Part shown: positions 11,518 through 21,136 of the stretch, in pieces
Numbering within the stretch: position 1 is the first letter of the stretch
How the letters are laid out: each line of letters begins with the position of its first letter
From: Actinostola sp. cb2023
Taxonomy: Eukaryota; Cnidaria; Anthozoa; Actiniaria; Actinostolidae
DNA: 64,000 nucleotides
Direction: 5' to 3'
Assembly: GCA_033675265.1 (NCBI GenBank)
Contig: JAUJYZ010000443.1
Span: forward strand, 1-64,000
Program-made: the position numbers and the translations under genes
The notes under the pieces: model-generated
Database searches by the model: none
Told to the model about the DNA's origin: nothing
The model's input: the letters and a program-made list of their open reading frames with translations, nothing else

Positions 11518-11529
11518 ACTGATTGACGC

Positions 11530-12037
11530 AGTATTGAAATATCATCGAACAATAATGCAAAGAAAACAAAAGTGTGAGTGTCTAATAGTGTGTATTAATA
11601 TTGGTGTAGTTAGTAACGTCGTTTATTGGAATCACTCTAGTTACGTAGTTAAGGAGTCACGTGACTGTTGTTACGTAGCTAGGAGGTCACGTGTTACGAT
11701 CAAGAAATAATAAGTTTCGATTGAAATTAAAATCTCATTATGGTGTGAGTTTTCAGTCATTTTATTAAATGTTTTTTTTTTGTTGGTGGTGCACTTATAT
11801 TGTAGTTACGGTTGGCCAAAACTAGGGTTTCAATGTCGGAAAACACGAGGATCAGAGTCCAAGGGCAAAGTTGGATCGATGCTCTTACAGTGACGTAACA
11901 TAACTACACAAGCACAGACATTGTGCAAACACAGAAATACGTCATAACACAACAAAGTTCTGACTGTGAATTCGGGTGAAGTTATCCAGTCTTGCAACAG
12001 CAAATTTGCTCTTTTTGCATTAACAAATTACAGATGG
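11530..12037. other. Array exit, no gene seen
   Basis: After about 11527 the similarity to other array units fades. The stretch AGTGTGTATTAATATTGGTG to TTATTGGAATCACTCTA (11586-11640) is repeated, diverged, at 14970-15020, and CAAAGAAAACAAAAG at 11559 recurs near 14284, so this DNA was once continuous with 14.2-15.0 kb. No coding signal is visible. Confidence 0.5.
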
Positions 12038-12168
12038 TCTGCCGTGGTGTAGATCGGACTCCTCTTTACCACGATTACATCATCACCGTGATCAAAATGT
12101 TGTGACTCACGAGGCGGAAAGGGAGGCATCTCCCTCCCCAATCCCCCCCCCCCCCCCCCAAAAAAAAA

Positions 12169-12220
<52 letters not shown>

Positions 12221-12526
12221 AATGGATCATCTCTCCTTTTTTCCCTGCGCCGGGCAACGCAGGCTAGTAAACCAGCCAATCAGATTGCGAGATTGCACTC
12301 AAGTGTTGTAACTGAATTATATTTGGCACAGGGGCAGAACTTTATACGGGGATTAAGTTCCCTCGATCCAGTTCCCTCCTGCTGTAAGTCATATATTTGT
12401 CGACACGGACGGCGCGCGCACTACAACACTTGAGTGCAATCTCTGCAATCTCGTGAGTCCATAACATTTTGACCACGGTACTGATGACGTAAATCGTGGT
12501 CAGATAAGAATCCACACCACGGCAAA
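12038..12526. mobile_element. Foldback element with long C tract
   Basis: TGCCGTGGTGTAGAT near the left end pairs with the complement of ATCCACACCACGGCA at the right end. Inside, GAGATTGCACTCAAGTGTTG (12288) pairs with CAACACTTGAGTGCAATCTC (12424). Between the arms lies a tract of C at 12143-12219, broken by nine A and one T. No transposase is encoded. Frames full of Gly or Pro across the tract are artefacts. Confidence 0.7.
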
Positions 12527-12689
12527 CCGGCCATCGAAAATTTTTACGTTAAATGTATCGAAACAAATGCTGATATACAGTCATCCTCGGGAACCCAGGG
12601 GTATATTCTGTCGCTCGTTACTCGCTCTTCTTTTGCATACCCCGGTCTTGTCATACACCGTCGCACAATCCGCGGGACCTCTGAGAAAG

Positions 12690-12807
12690 ACACCCATGAG
12701 TAAACAGCCGCCTCTTACAGCATGTTATAACAAAATCCCTTACAATGAACGAAAGTGTAATTTATGTCATTCGCCGAATGGAATGAGTGATGAATATCAT
12801 TACTTTA
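12690..12807 (+). mobile_element. LINE reverse transcriptase tail (zinc-knuckle remnant)
   Basis: One frame reads TACYNKIPYNERKCNLC then HSPNGMSDEYHYF. The pattern Ile-Pro-x5-Arg-x-Cys-x2-Cys followed by an acidic D-E-x-H-Y is the small Cys/His motif that closes the polymerase of several animal non-LTR retrotransposons. The frame is cut at 12807 by the foldback element and the 3' remainder resumes at 14125. Only this tail remains, so it is an inactive fragment. Confidence 0.6.
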
Positions 12808-14121
12808 CTGGCCGTCTCTCTAAAAACCTCTCAGTCGTTTTCGCTTCTAAAATAAATATCTCCCAAACTCTAGCTATTGAAAGACTATATCAAGGTTAAA
12901 ACTAAAACGGGTTTGGTTTGCTTCAAAATATTTTTATTTTATTTTATTTTATTTTTTGAAATGATTCCGTCTGAGAGCTGGTCAAGAGGTCAAATTTGCA
13001 TGAAATTATGCACTTTTTTACGGCGCTGTACAAACTTCGTCTCGCATTATCCAGCGAAACTTTTTATATTATGTTGTAGATAAATGTATCTAGTTTGTCT
13101 AGAGGTAAAGCGTTATTCAATCGGTTCAGCCGTTTATGAGAAAATTAGTTGATAATTAACCCCACTAAGATCTAACTGAACGGCGGCTCAAAATTACCCA
13201 TCTTTACTCGATTATTTTGCAAAAGTGGCACATCGCTGGACTCTCTCATTGACACAATCGGATTGAACATCATTTCATTTACACAAATCTGTAAAAACCC
13301 GTGTACGTTTTGGATATTTCAAAAGTTACGACAATTTCAGTTGGTGTGATGTTAGACGATTTACGAATATTAATTAGGTGCAATATATCTCAGATATCTT
13401 ATCCATATGAAGGTGAAAACGTAGAATCCTTCCTAACCGTGACGAAATTGAATATTCGTTTGACCGTTGGAATTTTCGTAAAATGGTCTCAGGAATGAGC
13501 TCTTAGAAAGACTTCAAAGGATATGGGTTTTCAACTTCATATGGATAAGATTCATGAATAGTAGTCTGATAATTAAAGAACATTGGTGTAAAATCTGAGC
13601 AAGAAATTGTGTAACTTTTGAAATATCCAAAACGAGCAGGATTCGAAAATTTCACCCGTTTCTAAATGATGTTCATATCCGATTGCTAGAGAGAGTCCAG
13701 TGATTTTCGAATCGCTCAAAACCAGTAAAAAATCACAGCCGCCTTGCTCAGAGATCTACACCAAAGTGTTCTTTAATTATCAGACTACTTTATGAAGACA
13801 TGGCTTCACCGATTGAATATCCGCTTGAAGTCTAGACAAAAGAGATCATTTATCTAGACCATTATAAAAAGTTTCCGCTGGATAATGCGAAACGAAGTTT
13901 GTTCAGCGCCGTAAAGAAGTCCACTTTTCTACAAATTTGGCTACCTGACCAGCTCTCAGACGGAATCAGTCAAAAAATAAAATAAAATAAAATAAAAATA
14001 TTTTGAAGCAAACCAAACCCGTTTTAGTAATAACCTTGATATAGTCTTTCATTAGCTAGAGTTTGGGAGATATTTATTTTAGAAGCGAAAACGACTGAGA
14101 GGTTTTTAGAGAGACGGCCAG
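12808..14121. mobile_element. 1.3 kb foldback element inserted in LINE tail
   Basis: The ends are CTGGCCGTCTCTCTAAAAAC and its exact complement. The arms run about 350 bases each (12808-13150 and 13795-14121) and hold matching landmarks such as the (TTTTA)n run at 12930 and (AAAAT)n at 13978, and TGGATATTTCAAAAGT at 13310 against its complement at 13612. Both ends are flanked by TTA, a likely 3-bp target duplication. It has no reading frame of note. It lies within the LINE tail at 12690. Confidence 0.85.
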
Positions 14122-14124
14122 TTA

Positions 14125-15850
14125 ATGTCCTGCACCGAATGAAAAGTTTGTGGAACTTAGATATGATTTTATACATAATAGTATAGTGTTAATAAATTGT
14201 TCAGTTTATTTGATACAAAGAAATTATTTCTATATATTCTGAATATACATGACAATAATTAGCTGTCAGTGTTTATTAGATGCAAAGAAACAAAAGAAAA
14301 CAAAAGAGTGAGTGCCTATTATTGCTGACGCAGCGAGCGAGCCTGAGCGAGCGAGCAAGGAAGCAATTCTAATTCATTCACATAGGCAGAAAAAATCTCG
14401 ATTTTTACCCGGCATGCAGTTTCCAAGAACCATCATGCAATTCTCAAGAACCATCATGCTTTTCGCGCCAACTCCCACATACGCTATAGCTGAAGCGAGT
14501 TGTTTTCAAGCTTTCGCGTTTCTGATCGGTAAATGTCGTGCCCAAAATATGTGTCCCTAATTAATTTGTACATGTGTATGTTTCTTTAGCCGGTATATCC
14601 TGACTCATAAGCCCATCAGATACTTGTGCTTTTCGTGGGAATTGTGTAGTTCAGAAGATCACCGTATTAATTGAGCTGAAGTGCCGGCTGACCGTGTGTC
14701 AGTTTCAAGTGTGAATATTCGCATTGAAATCTCAATTATAAGTAATACATTAGTTATTCATAAGCTATCCAGTTTTTCAAATAGACAAATACTATTCAAA
14801 ACAAAGAAAGGTAGACTCGCCTAATAATTTGCATACTTGTCACTTGGCATAAAACAAAACATTTCATAACTACAGTAGTCTAAGCTCTCCGGCACCAACT
14901 CTTATCCACAACTACCAACATTGCATTCACCGTCAGCATTTACTGCTGTTAGGTAGCCTAGTATAGTAATAGTGTGTATTGGTGTAGTTAGTAATGCCCA
15001 GGTTTATTGGAATCACTCTATGATATTCTTTCGTTATATGACGTAGTTATATTCTGTAGTTTATGTTACTGTACGTTTTGAACTTGTAAGTACTTCATCC
15101 TATATATCTAGTCTGGTATTTGATGGAATAAAATTATATTTTTAGCGTGTTCAGTTCTCTCCGACAGGCTTGACAAGATTAGGGTTTTAGGATTATGAAT
15201 TAATATGTTTTTTTAGAAAAGGGATACGGTTTATTGGCCACAAACTATGGACCATGATTTGTGTTGCATTTTAAAATTGCGGATTATATTTATCGGTCAT
15301 TTATATTTTAGGAATATATCTGTTTACAACATTTGCATGGGATACGGATTATATTATTTCCAAAATTTACCCAGGATTATGAATTATTGAGACCCCCCTA
15401 ACAGGGCCTCTCCGCGGGGCGAGGAAACTGTCAGAGAACGCGTTCTGGCTGCCAAGTGTCAGAGTTATTTTCGAGCTCGGACAGAATCGGGTGTATCTTG
15501 TATTTGTATGGGACTCTGCCTTTATAGATCATGGATAGATCTCCGAAAAACGTGAAATTTTGAGCCCTCTAAAGTTGGGGAGTTGTGGTCCAGTAGATCC
15601 CTCATATTTATTTATTTTTTATTTCAGGAATCATATGGAAATATGTTCGTGAAATGCACTTCTTGTATAAAGTTCACCGTACCACCTTGTACCACCTGCA
15701 AAGATTTTCTCACGTGATGTCATGAAGCAGTTGCTAAATTTAGAGATAATCATGACAAAGCATTTTTGCCGACCTCACGCGCCCTGCGCGTGATAATGGA
15801 ATGTCTAGTCGACCAATCAGATCACGTCATTCTAACGCGGTCACGTGAGA
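14125..15850. other. Gap upstream of ferritin, no gene seen
   Basis: After the 3' remainder of the LINE tail the DNA is AT-rich and unremarkable. 14276-15025 contains diverged pieces also found at 11545-11645. A GAGCGAGC run lies near 14330. The last 150 bases form the presumed ferritin upstream region. I see no coding exon or RNA gene. Confidence 0.5.
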
Positions 15851-15853
15851 AGG

Positions 15854-15861
15854 TATTATAA
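15854..15861 (+). promoter_or_regulatory. Likely ferritin TATA box
   Basis: TATTATAA lies 33 bases before the base of the iron-responsive hairpin. A start site about 30 bases downstream would put the IRE within some 10 bases of the mRNA cap, the close spacing needed for translational repression in known ferritin mRNAs. Confidence 0.5.
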
Positions 15862-15893
15862 CCGAGTACGAGGCACCAAGGCGTTCAGATCTC

Positions 15894-15922
15894 TTTCTGC
15901 TTCAACAGTGATTGAACAGAAA
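15894..15922 (+). promoter_or_regulatory. Iron-responsive element (IRE) in ferritin 5' leader
   Basis: The hairpin has a lower stem TTTCTG pairing with CAGAAA, an unpaired C at 15900, an upper stem TTCAA pairing with TTGAA, and the six-base loop CAGTGA. Five upper pairs, the bulged C and a CAGUGN loop are exactly the canonical IRE; every stem pair is Watson-Crick. In animals IRP1/IRP2 bind this structure when iron is low and block ferritin translation. It lies 70 bases before the ATG whose product begins like ferritin. Confidence 0.93.
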
Positions 15923-15992
15923 ATAGGGTTGCCTTTTACTAACTTTTCCAAGTTAAACCGGACTTTCAATTCCATCAATTCAACTGCCCAAG

Positions 15993-18919
15993 ATGTCTCT
16001 GTGCCGTCAGAACTACCACGAGGATTGCGAGGCTACGTCTACATGTCCATTGTGAACAACAAGCAAATCAATCCTTCGACGGGAGCTCTTTTTCTGTACG
16101 CCACTTCGATCTACGTCTGGAGGACATGTACTTCCATTGCCTCTTATGAAGAACAACTGAAAAGGTACGATGAAGGAATCGTTTGTTCGCTCCACCTTCC
16201 CGTTCCACCAAGTTTTTTGCTCTTGAATTGTTTTCTTGCACGGAAGATTTTAACTTCAATCTTTTCTTTTTTGATCTCTTCTAGGCCCTACCACGTTTCT
16301 AAAGCTTGCAGCGATCGTGATGATGTAGACGCCCTTGTCGAGGAGCCATTCCATGTCAAGTAAATTGTTTATCTTTTTACCCAGATTTAAAAGTAATTGA
16401 TGTTTCTATTACCTGAAAAGTTATTTTTGCTCTTATGAAGAGCGTCACATCACATGCGAAGCCAAAAAAGGTACAGTCATTTGCAAAAATTCTGGCCGCT
16501 ACGAATATCAATATATCGAGTGTTTGTTCGCTCCACCTTGACACCCCGTTCCACGTCAAGAAATTTCGATTTTAAGGGGTTTCCATGGAAATCTTGCAGT
16601 TCTTGAAGGTTTGTTTTCTTGTTTCACGGAGGAGTTCGTAGTGGACTATTTTGCATTTTTAAGTGTTTTCAATCATCATTAAGCTTGACTGGTGTGGTAG
16701 AGATGGAAGAAATCAGGAGATGAAGAATTCACGAACACAATTTCGACCAGCGTGGAGGCCGCATTGTCCTTCAGGATGTCAAGGTAACGTTTCTAAGCTT
16801 GCAGCGAACGCATCGAAGTTCGTATCTTGTTGTTTTAGTGGTGGCCATCTTGCATTTTTCTTGTCGCACAGCGCATCCTTTTCGGGTGTGCAGAAGGAAA
16901 ACACGTGTTAGCGAAAGCCATTGCGTAATAAGAAAAAATCATGACTATGTCAAGAGAGAGTGGAAATTGCCGAGAAAGTGGCGTTTTGTTTCGGAAGGAT
17001 GTATTTTTACCCAGATTTCAAAAGTAATTGATGTTTTCTAAAACCTGAAATTTTTGATTTTTTATAAAGAGTGCCCCAAATAGTCAGTTTGTTAAAATTT
17101 GCTAGTTACTAGTTTGCGGATTTCGGTTAGTAGTAGTAGTAGTTTTTTCGGCAAAATGACGAGTATGCGACGTATTTAAACGTATCTAGTTTCAAGATTA
17201 CTCCGCAGATTTGAAAACATGACACGTCATGTAGATTATGAATCTTAGTTTTGAAAAGCTGTAGATCTTCAAGCTATTAAAAGGTGGATTCTAGTTCATC
17301 GTTCAATGACTAGAAGTGGTAAAAGGACTAGAAGCTCTCTAAAAACAAGGCCGTTATCGGAACCATCTGACCTATGCAACCTCAAGACGTATCATGTTCG
17401 TACTCACCGGACTAATAGTCTCCCTCGTCACTCAACTGTCACTGATTGTCATGACGTCAGAGAAATTATATTTTTTGAGAAGATAATGTTTTATTCGGTT
17501 CGTAACTCGAAAAAGTACAAACTCGATCGGATCTATTAGGGGGCCTTATGCAAAATATCAAATCAATGAACTCAAAGTCAAAAGGTGCAAAACTCAAAAA
17601 ACATTAATTAATTACAGTCTTATTACTTTGGGCTTCCTGTGCTGACATTTTCCTTGTCTAAACTGAAATTTGAGAAGGAAAAAATAAAACATTTTTTGTT
17701 TCGGTTCTAAAAGTACAAATGATATCATAATGCAAATATAATGTTTTGCAAAGAAAAACACTAATTAATTATTTATTATTTGGGCTTCCTGTGAATTAAA
17801 GCGGGTTAACGCCAGCAAAGTTGGTATAAATTTTTTAATTGTATTTTTTTTTGTAAATCTATTTGCAGAAGCCTGATCAGGATGAGTGGGGTACTGGTCT
17901 AGATTCCATGCAAGCTGCACTTGACCTGGAGAAGCATGTTAATCAGGCTTTGCTTGATCTTCATTCTACTGCTGAGAAACATGGTGACAGCCAGGTAATT
18001 TATAAGTACCAACTTGTCAATTGTTTTATTACAGCCAGCCATGCATTGTGGATACATCTATATCAGAACCAGTTACCTGTCTGGCCGAAGCAGGTTTACT
18101 GGAATTACTACTTGTACAGATATGAGTGTGTCCACAATCACGAGTGGTGACTGTGTAATGATGTGGGAAAAAAAAGTTTTGAAAAGTTCAACTTTAAAAC
18201 TGTGTATGTGTGATTGTTGTGTAATCTTTCATTACTTATTTCATTGGTGAGCACAGTATTCTGCTTTACTCTTTGCTTCATTGTGACAAAATTCCAAGCT
18301 TGTGATAAAATGACTTGCATACGAGAGCAACAAGTTGGCAAATTCAAAAGCAGCCAGGAAAAAAATTGGAGGGGGGGGAGGGTAGGGTAATGGTAAACTA
18401 AGTTCTCAATCACACGTCCTCTTCTTCCCAGATGTGTGACTTCATCGAGGCTCACTACCTGACTGAACAAGTTGAGGCCATTAAAGAAATTGCTGGCCAT
18501 ATTGCCAATCTTAAGCGTGTAGGGCCCGGTATTGGCGAATACCAGTTTGATCACGAGACCCTTGGAGAGTAGTTGCATACTTGTGCTCTGTAAACACTTG
18601 TTACTGTAAACACTTGTTATAAGGATGTGTCTTGAATAAAATGTAATTCTTTGCATTGTACTGCTGTGTTGAATATAAGCTTATCTTTGCTTTACCTCTG
18701 GTTAAAATATCTCTATAAAAAACTATAAAACTTCTGCAGTGTCCATAGTAATGAGTTTTGTCGTCTAATTTGTGTCAGATGATGGATTTCATTGAGGCAA
18801 ACTACTTGCATGAGCAAGTTGAGGCCATCAAAGAGATCGCTGGCCATATTACCAACCTCAAGCGTGTTGGCCCCGGTCTGGGAGAATACCAGTTTGACAA
18901 GGCAACCCTTGATGACTAA
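15993..18919 (+). CDS. H-type ferritin gene; 5' half disrupted, two last exons
   Basis: Ferritin heavy chains oxidise Fe(II) and form the 24-subunit iron-storage shell. ATG 15993 opens [14 protein letters not shown], a ferritin start, but the frame then fails: pieces resembling [13 protein letters not shown] and DRDDV appear out of frame or with extra bases up to 16360, and about 380 unrelated bases precede the end of exon 2 ([10 protein letters not shown], ending 16783). From there the gene is clean. Exon 3 is 17869-17994 (126 bases, as in vertebrate ferritin; it holds LDLEKHV with the ferroxidase Glu). It can splice in phase 0 to exon 4a (18432-18572) or 4b (18779-18919). Both keep the Asp and Glu of the 3-fold iron channel (DFIE) and the ferroxidase Gln (EQV). 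Either the 5' part is misassembled, or this is a locus whose first half has decayed. Confidence 0.85.
16472..16518 (+). mobile_element. Arm of foldback element within disrupted ferritin exon 2
   Basis: ACAGTCATTTGCAAAAATTC and the following CTGGCCGCTACGAATATCA match the left arm of the foldback element at 40739-40986. Only one arm is present. It falls in the 380-base insert that separates the two halves of ferritin exon 2, so a mobile element may have helped break the exon. Confidence 0.6.
17869..17994 (+). CDS. Ferritin exon 3
   Basis: Flanked by TTTGCAG and GTAATT. It encodes 42 residues starting [14 protein letters not shown] and ending KHGDSQ, equivalent to helix C. Length and phase equal those of exon 3 in vertebrate ferritin H, so the intron position is ancient. 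The conserved Glu of the ferroxidase centre is in LDLEKHVNQ. Base composition and frame are normal, in contrast to the region upstream. Confidence 0.93.
18432..18572 (+). CDS. Ferritin alternative last exon 4a
   Basis: The acceptor TTCTTCCCAG precedes ATGTGTGACTTC; 46 codons plus TAG. It encodes helices D and E of ferritin ([19 protein letters not shown] and on to the end ETLGE). AATAAA at 18635 gives it its own 3' end. Exon 4b, 207 bases further on, encodes the same segment with the same length and phase, so only one can be used per mRNA. Confidence 0.9.
   Translation: MCDFIEAHYLTEQVEAIKEIAGHIANLKRVGPGIGEYQFDHETLGE
18635..18640 (+). terminator. Polyadenylation signal after exon 4a
   Basis: AATAAA 63 bases after the TAG of exon 4a. 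Use of this site would exclude exon 4b. Confidence 0.7.
18779..18919 (+). CDS. Ferritin alternative last exon 4b
   Basis: The acceptor TTTGTGTCAG precedes ATGATGGATTTC; 46 codons plus TAA. The product starts [19 protein letters not shown] and ends DKATLDD. Relative to 4a it changes about ten residues, including the N-terminal Cys, His to Asn and Thr to His near the 3-fold channel, and the last residues, but keeps Asp, Glu and Gln at the functional positions. Both exons are under coding constraint (changes mostly keep residue class), so this is a true duplicated exon rather than debris. Confidence 0.9.
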   Translation: MMDFIEANYLHEQVEAIKEIAGHITNLKRVGPGLGEYQFDKATLDD

Positions 18920-18985
18920 GCGATGGTACTACCACCACCCATTACCTTAAGCATTGTTAACTCTGGCTACAACTAATCATAAACT

Positions 18986-18991
18986 ATTAAA
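18986..18991 (+). terminator. Polyadenylation signal after exon 4b
   Basis: ATTAAA 67 bases after the TAA of exon 4b, a common variant of the signal. Confidence 0.5.
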
Positions 18992-19494
18992 CATGTGGAT
19001 TTTTTTATTTTATCGTCAATTCATTTTTGTGTTTTACTTGCTAAAAGCATTATTGATTTAATCAATTAAAGGTTATGTATTGCATTGCATTTTGTCTTTA
19101 TTGTAGTCTGGATTGCATATTTGTTGAAAACCTGCTTCAAGTATATATGACATAGAGGATATCACACGGTGGCGCAAAGATGTGAATTTTATTTTCGAGT
19201 GGCAAATAACAGTCAATTTTCTGTGAAATAAACACTGATGTCTCTTTGTTTGCTAAGCTTCAACGCTAACTAAAATACTACAGTACTGTACTAAAGGATT
19301 GCGGTCATTATATTCGTGAAACTAAATCAAAAAAGTATTGTTTATTAAGAATATTGTATTTATTTATGCACGTAGGTGATAGCATTGAACCGTAACATTT
19401 CTCGTGGCCTCTTATTGTTCTTATGGTGAAATTAGTTTCTATGTAGTTGATAGTTTTGGTGGTATTAAGTATAACACTTCTGTTTCACGGATAT

Positions 19495-19818
19495 AATTGC
19501 CCTATACCACTATGATGTCACATCAAAACAATCTATTGTTTAAACGCTAAGGATCATGGTCGCTAGAGGGGGACAAAACAGCAACAACACAAAGGATTTC
19601 CCAAATAAATGTATTTTACAGACGGTCTGCAAGCGATAAAAGTCACCAAACACAGTAAATATTGTGGGAAAAGTATCGATGAAAATAATATCTGGAAACT
19701 AGCCAATTTGAAATCAAGCGAACCTCAGCAGAGCAGATTTAGTTCAAAATTCTATTGTTCTTCACGATTCTGTCCCCCTCATAAATAAGCTGTTACGTCA
19801 TAGTGGTATAGGGCAATT
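19495..19818. mobile_element. Foldback MITE, AATTGCCCTATACCACTATG ends
   Basis: The left end AATTGCCCTATACCACTATG pairs with its complement at the right end (CATAGTGGTATAGGGCAATT); just inside, GATGTCACAT and TGTTACGTC continue imperfectly. 324 bases, no coding content. Confidence 0.75.
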
Positions 19819-20020
19819 ACTGTTCTATTTTTGTCAAACCATACTAGTAAAATGACTGCATAAACATAAGTACTGATTTGTTCTTTTTATTTCTAGCACT
19901 AAAAGTGCAGATCAACATTTGCAATAATTTATTTATATTTCAATGTTCAACTCGAGGACATCACACTTTGTAACCAATAATTATTGGTCGGTTGTAAAAA
20001 TTTGAAATAAGAAACACTAT

Positions 20021-20770
20021 ACTTTTACAGGCGCTTTCACATATCTTTTGACGATCGGATCACGGGCGATAGGATAATATTCATTTATGTTCTTTTACAA
20101 ATAAGTTATGTGCAAATTAAAGAGAGTATAGTTTATATGTTACCTGGAGTTCCCTGATCGATTGCTTTTCCGATGAATTCAGTCGAACATTCTGCTAAAA
20201 TAGCAGCCATAAGTGTCTTTTAAAATCCTAACCGTCGTGTTAACGGCCGTATGGGTTCAACATTCAGCTGTTGCATAAGCGTCTTTTAAGACCCTAACCG
20301 TCGTGTAAGCGCTCTGACCGTACGGGTTCAAACGTAGCGAACTGACTACATGACGCAAATTAACTTGGGGATATCATGTTTGCGTCATGTAGTCAGTTCG
20401 CTACGGGGAGGTTCGGAAATTTCCAGAGCTGTCCGCCATTTTGTTTTCGGCATGAAAGCACGCTACTTCAGCCTACTTATCCATTCTCCAGATTTGAGGT
20501 TCCAGGGGGTTGGCAGGTATGATGGTACTCGCCCATTTTGAGTCGCGCTTCAACGAACTTTGCTGCTAACAAAGTTCCAAAGTTTGTTTTGAACTTGCTA
20601 AGTTCATTTCGAACTTCGTAACGAATGTTTGAACTTCGTAACGAATGTTTGAACTTCGTAACGAATGTTTGAAGTTCGTAATGAATGTTTGAAGTTCGCC
20701 TGCAAACTTCGGAACAAACTTCGGAATCCGATCGTCAAAAGATACATGTATGTGAAAGCACCTGTAAAGT
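20021..20770. mobile_element. Composite foldback element with internal repeats
   Basis: The arms CTTTTACAGGCGCTTTCACA and ATCTTTTGACGATCGGAT match the complement of 20725-20770. Inside are a duplicated block (CCTAACCGTCGTGT at 20229 and 20293), a hairpin of about 55 bases at 20341-20397 (CTGACTACATGACGCAAA and complement), and about five 20-base repeats of the type AACTTCGTAACGAATGTTTG at 20590-20700. No transposase. Confidence 0.7.
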
Positions 20771-21021
20771 TTATAACAGACATGCTTTGATAATTACTCT
20801 GCCTTCGACTAACAATATGTCTACTTGGATTTCATGGTGTGACCCCATTTATATCTACCAGCCTATGGACCAAAATGGTGAGGTTTTAACAGCAAGCACT
20901 CGGCAGCAATGGATCACATGATTCATGCAGCTGCAGACTGAACCACTGACCAGCATGCCTTGATTTAAACTTTGCCTAAATTATATTTCCGACAAAATGG
21001 TGTCCCTCGCTCAGCATCCCA

Positions 21022-21136
21022 GGCCCCATTTGCATGAAAGGTGAATAGCGCTATCCACTGGATAAGTCTTATCAAACAGATAAAACTGATGAACAATTAG
21101 ACTTTTTTCCCTTTGGATAGGACTTATCCAGTGGGC
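21022..21136. mobile_element. MITE, family GAATAGCGCTATCCACTGGA
   Basis: GGCCCC at one end and GGGCC at the other, with GTGAATAGCGCTATCCACTG then GATAAGTCTTATC, match the better preserved copy at 55353-55496. A third, partial copy is at 55073-55115. Confidence 0.7.

Larger units (their letters stand above)
354..11526 (+). repeat. Head-to-tail NPC2 gene array: two A+B dimers
   Basis: Four tandem units start at the shared CGCAGTATTGAAAT at 354, 3120, 6091 and 8777 and end near 11526. Each holds about 2.2 kb of non-coding DNA, a TATA box and one intronless NPC2 gene. Units 1 and 3 share features (type A: CTCTCAGTG and CCATGGCCAG upstream of the gene), and units 2 and 4 share others (type B: CTGCAGTTTTGGCCAGCAG upstream). 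The structure is therefore a 5.7 kb dimer followed by a 5.4 kb dimer, not four equal copies. Each unit carries one G-tract element and a palindrome around CCCCAGAGTCTGCG. The two type A units are nearly identical except for net base gains in the first. Confidence 0.9.

Noticed and set aside
12567..12899. 110-codon frame as a host gene
   Set aside because: The recognisable part is the Cys/His tail of a LINE polymerase, and the last 30 codons lie in the foldback element.
15845..16363. 172-codon open frame over the ferritin start
   Set aside because: It begins upstream of the IRE in another frame and only brushes ferritin pieces ([11 protein letters not shown]). It does not continue into exon 3 and is a by-product of the scrambled exons.
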